Shown piece after piece: positions 21,116-30,710 of a DNA stretch of 64,000 bases. How positions within the stretch are numbered: the stretch's first letter is position 1; each line of letters begins with the position of its first letter. Source of the stretch: Lasiosphaeris hirsuta (lineage: Eukaryota > Ascomycota > Sordariomycetes > Sordariales > Lasiosphaeriaceae); the NCBI GenBank assembly GCA_030549175.1, contig JAUKUA010000009.1:744001-808000 (forward strand), in the 5' to 3' direction. The notes beneath the pieces are model-generated. The model was not told the origin of the DNA. It saw nothing but the letters and a program-made list of their open reading frames with translations, and ran no database searches. A program made the position numbers and the translations under genes.

Positions 21116-23434
21116 TCAGCGATCATCAGACGAAGTGGGAAGTGGGTGTGGTAAATGTGAAAACAGACGAACCATGTCCTCCCAACCTTGCATCAGATCC
21201 ATTGGATCAACTTCAAAAGCGTCATACTCAAAGTCCAGCCCAAAACGCCTTGTTTCATCGGCATCCCTACCGGTCGTCTTGCTAGCCAGCTCTTTCAGCA
21301 AGTCATACGACTGCCTGACGAGCTCGCTAGCACGACTCCTGATGGCATCCTCCACTTGGAGGCCCTCTAACCCGGCGTCGATCGCATTGATTTGGGCTAC
21401 AAGAGAGCCAATACACATGTGGCCTTTGATGTTTGTCCTCCCCTTGCGGATCTTTCGCTTACTCCATTCGAGGGACGCGTCCAAAATAGCGTGCAGCTCT
21501 GACTCGCCCAGCACCATGGTCACGCCTTGCTCCCGCTGCTCTTCCTTCCTAGCAAGCAGTTCAAACCCGAGAATGATGGTGGCCTGGAAGAACACGGTTC
21601 CGTAAGGACCCACTGCCGAGTCGACAAGTCGAACAAAGTCGCCATCTGATGGCGACAGCGTGGCAGGCGTTTGGGGGGGCAGGTTGGCAATGCTAGCAAG
21701 CCGCAACGCCGTGTCGATGCAGACCTTTCTGGAGAAGCAGTATGCTGGGCTTTGGAGACTCCGTCCAATCGAGGGCAGGTGCAGAGCGAGAAAGAACCGA
21801 TGCAACATCATCGTTGACATGCGCCGCTGGAATCCCGTGACACCTCCTGCCGCGCCGTAGTCTTTGGCGAGTAGCGAAAAGTGCTGTTGGAGACCGTGAC
21901 AGGCGGCTGTCAAGGCCGAGCTTAGCCGAAAGATTTCGTCATAGGATTGGTAGTGATGGATATTGTTCACGGCCTTGGCGATGGCCAGCCGAACGGGAAA
22001 AGACTGGTAGATTGCGATTTGTGTCGATACTTGGGTGGATCGGTTCGCGGCCCTTGTTGGTGGTGTTGAAGTGCCGTCATCTATCAGGTCCTCGTCATCG
22101 AGGTTTGCCGGAGGCGCGGTGTCAAAGTCTTGCAGAGCGATAAGTGGCGGGCCACCAGCATCGATGCAGGATTGGAGATTGATTTCCATTATGGTCGCCC
22201 ACAATCTGCGACGCATCTCAGCTCGAAGCAGCGACATGCCGGCCATGTGGCGAGGATCCGCGTGCAGGCCGCAGTACATTGCCCGTCTCAAGAGACTGCC
22301 CGCTCCCACCCAGGTGAGATCACCACCAATGGCAACACTCTGCTGGGCGAAGTGCAGCAGACATAGCGTTTGCAGGCCATGCATCGTCAGTCGCGACTTT
22401 TCGCCGGGCGAGCCGAGCCAAACGTGAGCCTCATAGACCCAGCGCATGGCCATTGGTCGAAGCTCTGTGACATCATCGTGGAAGCAGGTGCCGACGGCCA
22501 TGCTCAGCTGCATGAGAACCACAAAGCCCTTGTTGGCGGCCGCGGGGTTTTCCCAATACCTCTCGTATTCGGCTTTGAATGAAGGGACGTGGAGCACCCG
22601 ATACACTGTTTCGAATGTCCCGAGATAATTCTGGACTAGCTCGTTGGCGAGTGCGCGATGCGGAACGGAGCTTGGAACTGTCAAGAATGCCGGGACACGC
22701 CGAGCTTTGATGGCTCTGGCCAAGGCTTTGCACTTTTCGAGTCCGGTGGTGAGCGGCGATTCTTTTTTGAGTTCAGCTGTATACATCAGTTTCAGAAGTG
22801 TCGGGAGCTGAGAGTGTTAGTCAAATACTCTATCGACACTCTGTTCAGCAAGACGAACCAATCCCGCGTCGTTCATCCAGTGACTGGGCCCAAAGAATCG
22901 GGCCTTGTGAATGGAAGAAGTGTCTCCCCCAGCACCCCCGTTGATTTGGGTGTCTTGTGATGCCAGATCGTCCAACGAGCCGGGGGTTCGCACAGTGGAG
23001 GATTCCTGGCCGTTCGCCGAGGAGGCCGGGCTGTTGGCGGCGAGTTGGTCCCGAGCCTGCGATAGCTGAAGCTCCAAGTCCTTCACTCTGTCGACAAGAA
23101 TGTCTACGGGCAGGTTAGTGGCGCTTGAAATCGCCGCTGGCCTCGTCGAGTAAGCGGATGAAGGCGTCAAGGAGTGATCGCGACGAGGCACCGAATCGGC
23201 GTTGGACCGGGTGCTATTGGGCTGAAGAGCCCGTGGCTGCCTTGCGCCTGAAAGTGCTGGCGAAATACCTGTCCGCAGAGGGACGTACGTGCAAGCATCG
23301 CTCCTAGACTTGATGCAGGTGCTGCAGGGCAGATTGCGATCACACCGGACCTTTCGCTGGCGGCATGATTCACAGGCTAAGGCCGGCCGCCTTCGCATCT
23401 TCTCTCGGGGTATTGGGGAGACCAGGTCTGCCAT
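21116..23434 (-). CDS. Zn(II)2Cys6 transcription factor, 755 aa, two exons
   Basis: Exons 23434-22859 and 22807-21116. The first ATG is at 23434 (MADLVSP). The binuclear zinc cluster uses Cys21, 24, 31, 37, 40 and 48 in the standard C-x2-C-x6-C-x5-C-x2-C-x7-C spacing, followed by a Ser/Pro linker, a probable coiled coil near residue 110 ([18 protein letters not shown]) and a fungal-specific transcription factor middle domain ([27 protein letters not shown]). The 51-nt intron at 22808-22858 (GTTCGT donor, TGACTAAC branch, CAG acceptor) removes an in-frame TAA; the donor choice is my inference. It is divergent from the MFS transporter at 23981, with 546 nt between start codons, so it may control that gene. 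Confidence 0.88.
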
Positions 23435-23980
23435 GGCCCGCGATGGCGCCGATGCCGTCAATGAGATCTTTTCGGAAGAGTACGTGGGTGGCTGGCTCTT
23501 GGGAAATTATACGACCGCGTGTTGGATCCTCGATAGAATTGTGCGAAAAGAATATATAGACAACCCCGAGAGTTGGGGGAGCGAGGGAATTCGGCGAATT
23601 TATCGATGCTGACTCCGGGCGATGGCGGGACATGGTTGGCCAAATTCACCGATATCTCCGAGGTAAGAAAAATCACCGCCTCGGTCTGTCTCAAACCAGA
23701 GGATGGATTGCACGGTTGCATTGCACCAAAAAAAAAAAAGGCTTTCAAGGACCCGGGGAATTATAGTGTAAAATTGCACTTCCCGGCCCAGAAATCCCCG
23801 AGCCGTCGCTGTTCGGTCAGCGGTGCGTCGGACATAGAAGCTACAGCAATGCATCACAGTAGATATATATCATCTCCACCCCGCTACCAGCCAGCTCTGG
23901 TGTGCGTCGTGACATAATAACCTTGGTCGCATACAACAAAACCACACAAAATATTGAAGCCTCCCAGTACGCTTGGAGCC
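23435..23980. promoter_or_regulatory. Divergent promoter of regulator and MFS transporter
   Basis: 546 nt between two start codons. TATA-like elements lie about 110-120 nt from each start: TATATA at 23553-23558 for the regulator and TATATAT at 23864-23870 for the transporter. An 11-12-nt A tract lies near 23730. No binding site was identified with confidence. Confidence 0.5.
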
Positions 23981-25327
23981 ATGTCCGCAAGCATCCATCA
24001 AAAGGAAGAGACCGACACGGAACAGCAGACGGTGTCCGGAACGGCAGGTGATGTCGAAAAAGAAACCTTCCCCGAGGGCGGGCTACAAGCCTGGCTTGTC
24101 GCAGGCGGAGCCACTGGTGTTGTCTTTTCCACTTTGGGCTTCACAAACAGCTTTGGGGTCTTCCTGCCTTACTACCTGAGCCACCAACTCTTGGGCGAGA
24201 GTCCCGACAATGTTGCCTGGATCGGCTCCGTGCAGGCGACCCTGATATTTGCCACCGGGATGGTAGCTGGGCCACTCTTCGACCGATACGGCGTCTTGGT
24301 ACGTACCCATTTTTAACAATACCCTTTTGGTGTAACTCGGGGAGAAGTGCTGACAGTTGGGAACTAGGTTATTCGTCTTGCGGCCCTGGGCTATGTCCTT
24401 GCCGTTATGTTGACCAGCATTTGCAAGGACTACTGGCATTTCATGCTTTCGCAAGGCGTTCTCAGCGGCATTACGACCGGGCTCTTGCTCTCACCATCAA
24501 TGGCAGTGGTATCGCAGTACTTCCACCGTCGCCGTGGCGCCGCTCTGGGCATGGTCGTTGCAGGATCCTCAGCGGGTGGAATTCTGTTTCCCACTCTTCT
24601 GTCCAAGCTTCTCACCGAGACCACGATTGGGTTCGGCTGGTCGGTCCGAATCTGCGGCTTCATGATACTGGCAGTCCTTTCTTTCTCGGCACTGGCAGTT
24701 CGGACCCGCCTCAGTCCAAGAGCAACACGATTCTTCCTTCCCGAAGCTTTTCGGAACCCTCTCTACAACATGCTTATAATCGCCACCTTCTTCCTCTTTT
24801 TTAGCACTTTTGTTCCCCTCTTCTTCATACCGACTTACGCCGTCTCTCGCGGCATGGATGAGACCTTGGCGGGTTACCTTGTTGCTATCGTCAATGGAGC
24901 AGGAGTCCCGGGACGAATTATTCCGGGGATACTGGGCGATAAGCTGGGACGGCTCAACGCTCTTTGCGCTGCAGGCGTGAGCACATCGATTCTTATCTTT
25001 TTTTGGACAAAAGCCATTTCGACTGCAGGAATCATTGTCTTTTCTGTATTCATTGGCTTTACATCGGGCGCCCTTATTTCCGGCGCGTCGGTTGCCTTCA
25101 CTCTGTGCCCAAAGGATACTAGGGACGTGGGAACTTGGCTTGGTCAGGCCATGGCGCTCGCGTCGTTTGCTGCCCTTGCTGGACCACCGGCCAATGGCGC
25201 TTTGCTCAAGGCGTACGGCGGTTTTGAGCAAGTTACATACTTGACTGGGTCGATGTGTATGGTTGGCGCGCTACTTGTTCTGTACTCTAAGAAATTCACG
25301 GAGCAGGGCGTGTGGGGGCGAGTGTAA
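23981..25327 (+). CDS. MFS transporter, monocarboxylate-transporter-like, 425 aa
   Basis: Exons 23981-24298 and 24368-25327 with a 69-nt intron (GTACGT donor, CTAG acceptor). The first ATG is at 23981. The N-terminus is polar, then FPEGGLQAWLVAGGA, a form typical of fungal MCT-like (MCH/riboflavin-type) facilitators, then about 12 hydrophobic spans, with DRYGVLV after span 2 and YFHRRRGAALGMVVAGSSAGG in the middle. It ends soon after the last span. It should sit in the plasma membrane and carry a small organic anion or related solute; the substrate is unknown. It shares a divergent promoter with a Zn2Cys6 regulator. Confidence 0.88.
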
Positions 25328-27568
25328 AGTGCTTGGGGAAAAGATACTTGGGGTTCGTTTCCTTTGGTGTTACTTCGCTTACTTGTACACACTCTACTAT
25401 CTAATGCTCAACTTCTTCATGATCAACCTCATAACCCACTTTTCACGGCCAGTGAGCAATTGTTTTTCCCAAGCGGCCAACCAACCCATCGATTTGCATC
25501 TCCATCTACTTCAACGTCTCTCGCGTGTACCCAACGCTCTCAGAGTTGCACATACACTTCAATGCGAGGCGCTTAAGAGGCACGCTCAGTTGACCCCGCT
25601 CTCGCCTCATTTGCATGATCCCCGTTAGTTGACCACTACCATGGCCCTCGATCCTATTCATGTAATGCAGGAGAGGATACGAAATCTTGCCCTCGTCCAA
25701 ATCATCCCAGAATCCTTTTTGAGATGTGTACTACAGATATTTTAGCAACTGATAAATATGAAAAACGCATCATGTTCTAGTTCATGCCTCACCTCATCGG
25801 ACACATGGTTTTGACAAGTCGTCTCTAATCTAGAAGTAAATTCCGAGCGCCATCTCAAACTCACTCAGAGCGGATTCCGTTCTAACACTCGAGTTGTCAA
25901 TACAGTCAATAGGGCTTACTCATATTTTGGGGACGGTCTGTATATCTTGTTCATGTGATGTGGCCACACATGAGACAATGCACCAGTCGGAATAATCCAC
26001 CCGTTTCTTTGCTCTTGTAAGCTTCACTATCTTTTATTCAAGGTGTTCTTCTAGTGGCCCGAACTCATTCCCCTTGTCTTGAAGAGTCTTTGAGAGCATT
26101 GCTTTCCACACGCGCACCACCCGGTCAGCACACACTTTGTCAGTGGATGTAAGCTGAAGCATCATCTTGGACTGAATCTGCTGTCTCCCCATCTCTATAC
26201 TTGCCGTGGATAACCCTCGGTCCCCAAAGCTGAATGCATCTCCACCTGTACTGGATGGCTAGGCGAAGGCTAGCGAAACGTAATTTCTAGTTGAATAAGA
26301 ATCAGGTGCTCACTGGTGTGGCATCGATTACCTCCACAACATTGTCGTACAGAAAGGCATCTGGAATATCCGAGTTAGTCGGGAAAGAACTGCCAGTATC
26401 ATCCTAGTTAGTGTCTCCATACACTTAAGAATGTAAGCGACAAGGTGCAGGCGCTTAGGCTGGCAGGAGGGTAGTACAAGAGGAGCGAAGCTCTTATTGA
26501 CTGTGTTACACCTACCAGACTCTGCAACGGTCCGATGAATTGAGCCCAGCCCCGTCTTGCTTCGTAACACCAGCATCAATCAGCCTTTCGTACCAGTGTT
26601 TTCTGAGTGGGTAGTTTGACAAAACCCATGAGTGTCGAACTGGGATATATCAAGAGGGTCTGAATATGGATGTTTAAGGGTCATTTTCAGCTTTCAATGC
26701 AAATTGAACAAGAGTCGACGGGTTTCAGGAGTTCTACTGATATTCCTGTTTGCTAGGGACTCTGCAGAACTGCTGACCTCTATATACGTATTATTTGGCA
26801 TTGTTGGGACTAGTGATCTTTCCTTTGTGATATCATAAAATGATGACGTTGCGAAGTGCTTACATGCCTGATCTCAGCCAACATCACGGCAACGGTGAAG
26901 ATATCTAGGTCATATATATCAATTCATACGCCTGATACTCCTCCCGGTATTGCCCTTTGAAGCCTCAGCTTGTCTCAAATGGGATACTGAAGAAGGAAGG
27001 CTAAAATCATATTCGGATGCCAACATGGTGGTCAACTCCTTCTATGATGCTGTAACCCATGTCGTTAATGTCATACAGGTTCATACCTGCCCGCACGTCC
27101 AATTGAAGGGGAGCTAGGATGGGTAGACGTATGTGGACCGCCTGAGACATGATTGACCGATTTGATGCACATGGGTGAGGTGATCTGCTTCGGCATTCTT
27201 GTCACTTAGTCTGGCCTCAGTACTGGATCACCTCGCCGTGTTCCGGACCAAAAAGCAGAACCGGGAAGGGATGCTATCATCTTGGTCTTGAGGAGCTCTC
27301 GCCATCTGACGTCCACAAGATAAATATCGAGCCAATTAGATACCGCGTTTACTCACGAGGGTGATATTCCAAAGGTGGATCGCTCTCCTATTGGCTGTAT
27401 TGTTCTGATCACTTTGAAACCAATCAAACTGCTTGATGACTTGAAAGTCATAAATGTCTGTGCTGAAGTATCGAACAGTTTAATTGGCTCCGGGAAGGAT
27501 CAGAAAAAGTAGAGCCTATAGGAGCCTAGTGTGATGATCCCCATCTAGAATAACCCGCCCTTGTGAGT
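25328..27568. other. Gene-poor stretch, nothing firmly recognised
   Basis: About 2.2 kb with only short open frames. The minus strand of 26870-27000 has a phrase reminiscent of a kinase-like fold (IDIYDLD then VMLAEI), but the frame is broken and the match too short to call. It may be old decayed coding DNA. Confidence 0.35.
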
Positions 27569-27573
27569 TGATG

Positions 27574-27743
27574 TGTTGGGAGTGGGGCACTCCCAGGCGC
27601 GGGACTGCGACTGGCACAGGCCACTTGGGCCAGTGCTCCAGCCCACCACCTTTTTCCCACTCATAGATGCAGATCCATCACCAAGATCTTGCATCTACTC
27701 GAGAGAGCAGATAATAGCAATACAGCACACTGCCACTCCAACA
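27574..27743 (+). mobile_element. Solo LTR, 170 bp, with perfect 5-bp target duplication
   Basis: Begins TGTTGGGAGTGG and ends CCACTCCAACA, inverted ends differing by one base. Flanked by TGATG at 27569-27573 and TGATG at 27744-27748. The size and TG...CA ends fit a small Ty1/copia-type LTR. It is unlike the LTR family at 17 kb. No internal element sequence is nearby. Orientation is arbitrary. Confidence 0.82.
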
Positions 27744-27748
27744 TGATG

Positions 27749-28346
27749 AGGTATGCACAGCCACGGATAACTTGGGTTCGTCTATACTTTGGGAATTTTG
27801 GTGCATTTTTAAGCAAGAGCAAACCGCGGCGATTGAAAGGGTACACATTTATCGACTGGGGATGCTATTTCGGCGCATCTTGTTCGTAAACACACTCACC
27901 ACCGAGGAATGTGTTTTGGCGTCTGCTGCAAATGTTGGGTTGCAATGTCTGTCCACAGGGCAAATGGCCGAGAAGGCGAGGATTATCGGCGACTATCGTG
28001 ATGTCGTCTTGGAACCTGAATGTGGCACTCCTTCCGTGGTTATTAAGCTAAGAGCGGATATATGGGTATGCTTTCCGCTACTTTGCCTTGGCCCCCCTCG
28101 CCCTTACCAAGACGGAGTAGTTCCATCCGTGATTACAGGCGAGCTTCCACGGATGTAGGATCCGTTGTGGGTAATAAGCGAACGAAACTAATTCCGGGTG
28201 ATTTAGCAGACGCTACTAGATGTGATTTCAGGAACGATAATTCGCTGCCTCTTGAAGGGGGTAAAGGCTATAAAATCCTCAAGAATATGACCATCTTTCT
28301 TCACCGGTAAGGGCCCTTGTTATCAATTAGCAATGATTAGTGCAAC
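27749..28346. other. Upstream region of the mannanase gene
   Basis: About 600 nt with no supported gene; it carries a TATA box near its right end. Confidence 0.45.
28269..28275 (+). promoter_or_regulatory. TATA box of the GH26 gene
   Basis: TATAAAA 72 nt upstream of the ATG at 28347, a good match in sequence and position. Confidence 0.5.
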
Positions 28347-29993
28347 ATGACCCAGTTGATCAGCATTGGTGTCTACATCGCGTTGGCATTTGCTTCGTTC
28401 GCAACTGCCGCGCCATACAGCGTGAACGATGGCGCTAAAACCTACGAAGCAGAAAACGCAGTGCTGTCGGGCACAAGCGTTGACACAGCACAAACAGGCT
28501 ATACAGGTATAGTGTATCAGGTACTAATGACTTTCCTACTCAGAGACTGATATAACGTTCGGCTTAGGTACGGGATACGTCACTGGGTTTGATGAGGGTA
28601 CCGACAAGATCACATTCAATGTAACAAGTGACGCCACCAAGCTTTACGAACTGACGATTCGTGCCGGCGCAATCTACGGCGACAAGCGAACGACTGTTGT
28701 TCTGAATAACGGCATCAGCAGCGAGGTTTTTCTTCCGGCTGGTAACACGTTTGTTGACGTGGCCGCCGGACAAGTCTTGCTCAATGAGGGCGCCAACACG
28801 ATTGACATTTTGAACAACTGGGGGTGGTATGTTGCCCAAAGATGCCGTATCTTGAGTGATTACTGATCAGCTATAGGTATCTCATTGACTCGATCACCCT
28901 CACTCCTTCCAAGCCCCGGGCAAGTCACAATATCGACCCCCTTCCTCGCAACCCAGCAGCAGATTCAAGTGCCAAAGCGCTGTATGGCTACTTGCTTTCT
29001 ATATATGGAAAGAAAATCCTCTCAGGACAGCAGGAGCTCTCTCACGCAGACTGGATTGGGAAGCAAACAGGCAAGACACCGGCTCTTGTTTCTGTTGATC
29101 TCATCGACTACTCGCCTTCGCGCGTTGAGCGGGGGACTGTTGGTACAGCAGTCGAAGAGGCCATTACGCATCACAACCGAGGCGGTATTGTTTCGGTTCT
29201 GTGGCATTGGAATGCTCCTGCCGGACTTTATGACACGGAGGAGAACAAGTGGTGGAGTGGGTTCTACACACGCGCCACCGATTTCAACCTCACAACGGCA
29301 CTCAGCTCAACCACCAACACCAACTACACTCTTCTCATCAGGGACATTGACGCAATTGCTGTTCAACTAAAGCGATTACAGTCCGCTGGTGTTCCTGTCC
29401 TCTTCAGGCCCCTCCACGAGGCAGAGGGTGCGTGGTTTTGGTGGGGGGCCTCGGGCCCGGAGTCAGCCAAAAAGCTATACGCGCTGCTGTATGACCGTCT
29501 TACCAATCACCATGGTGTCAACAACCTTATATGGGTCTGGAATTCGGTACTTCCAGAATGGTATCCTGGTGACGCCACGGTCGATATTCTCAGCGCCGAT
29601 GTGTACGCGCAGGGGAACGGGGTAAGTTCAAGCAGTTTGAAGTGCAAGTTGTTTTTTTCATTGCAAAGAGATCTAACCATCCATGTCTTAGCCAATGTCG
29701 ACGCAATACGATCAACTCATCAAGCTTGGACAGGATAAGAAGATGATTGCTGCTTCGGAGGTGGGGGCTGCCCCGCTGCCGCGTCTGCTTCAGGCATACC
29801 AAACACACTGGCTGTGGTTCGCTGTGTGGGGTGACTCTTTTATCGACAACCCCGACTGGAACTCACTGGAAAATCTAAAAGAGGTAGTTAACAATAATCG
29901 CACGTTTGCAGCTTGAGATTAGACTGACATCCACAGATATACAACAGCGAGTACGTTCTCACGCTAGACAAGATCCAAGGTTGGGGAGCGTAA
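28347..29993 (+). CDS. Secreted GH26 endo-beta-mannanase with N-terminal CBM35, 470 aa
   Basis: Exons 28347-28506, 28568-28826, 28877-29621, 29692-29883 and 29937-29993; all phases close. A signal peptide (residues 1-21) is followed by a CBM35-like beta-sandwich (YEAENAVLSGTSVDT, then GYVTGFDEGTDKITF) to about residue 145. A GH26 barrel follows: SGQQELSHAD, VSVLWHWNAPAG, acid/base Glu321 in RPLHEAEGAWFWWG, and nucleophile Glu411 in ASEVGA. It should cut the backbone of mannan or galactomannan outside the cell, with the CBM holding it to the polymer. It is followed on the same strand by a secreted GH2 enzyme 717 nt downstream, which suggests shared use of hemicellulose. Confidence 0.93.
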
Positions 29994-30710
29994 TAAGGAT
30001 TGGACAGGCACCGGTATTGTGTAACACCACCGCAGAAATAAAGCCGAGGCTTAAATGACCTGATTAAGATATCATTTTCACATTAAGTTGAAGTACGTAT
30101 AGAAGTTTAGGTTCCATGTGGTCAATGCAGTGGCTCGGATAAGATGGTGAGCAATTTGGGCACATACCGGCCACTTTTAGCCAACACATCCGTGAAAAGG
30201 CTTCCCACTCGGCCCTCAACTTGAAAGCACGTCGTCAAGAGAAAGATCAACGGAATAGAATTCAATTTGGACAATCTTCTGAAGACATGCCCTCTCCACC
30301 ACATGCTACTGGATGAGTCTAAAAGTTTCTCCGGGACGAGATAAAATCATGTTATTGGCGGCAAAACACGACCAACTACTCCGAGACAAGGTCTAATATG
30401 CCAAGCCATCTTATCCCTGCAAATAGGCTATGGCAAAGCATCTTCCATTGGGGGGGGGGCCTGGTTTCTGATGGGAGAAATCGCACATGTCAAAGTAGGT
30501 TTCCAGTTCCGCATTCCGTATTTCCTACTCCGATCTGAGGGGCAATGAGACAGTGCAAATTGCAGTCGACTGGCAGGCTCGATCATTGGAGGATTTTGCC
30601 TCATTTGGTCAACCTCTCTGCGCGTGAGCTTAAATATTTGTGTGCCCGCCAGCGACAAGTTTGGTTTGGCTCAGGTTCTAATTGCTTCCTCAGTTCTAAA
30701 CTTGACGACA
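29994..30710. other. Intergenic between the two glycoside hydrolase genes
   Basis: 717 nt with no supported gene; it presumably holds the GH2 promoter. A run of 10 G occurs near 30450. Confidence 0.45.

Noticed and set aside
22817..22819. In-frame TAA taken as evidence of a dead regulator gene
   Set aside because: A convincing branch point and acceptor sit beside it, and removal of a 51-nt intron restores an unbroken family-like protein.
24569..25231. 220-codon frame antisense to the MFS transporter
   Set aside because: Shadow of the transporter exon in another frame.
26328..27300. Possible kinase-like pseudogene on the minus strand
   Set aside because: Only a phrase near 26870-26930 resembles a kinase fold; frames are broken and the match is too short.
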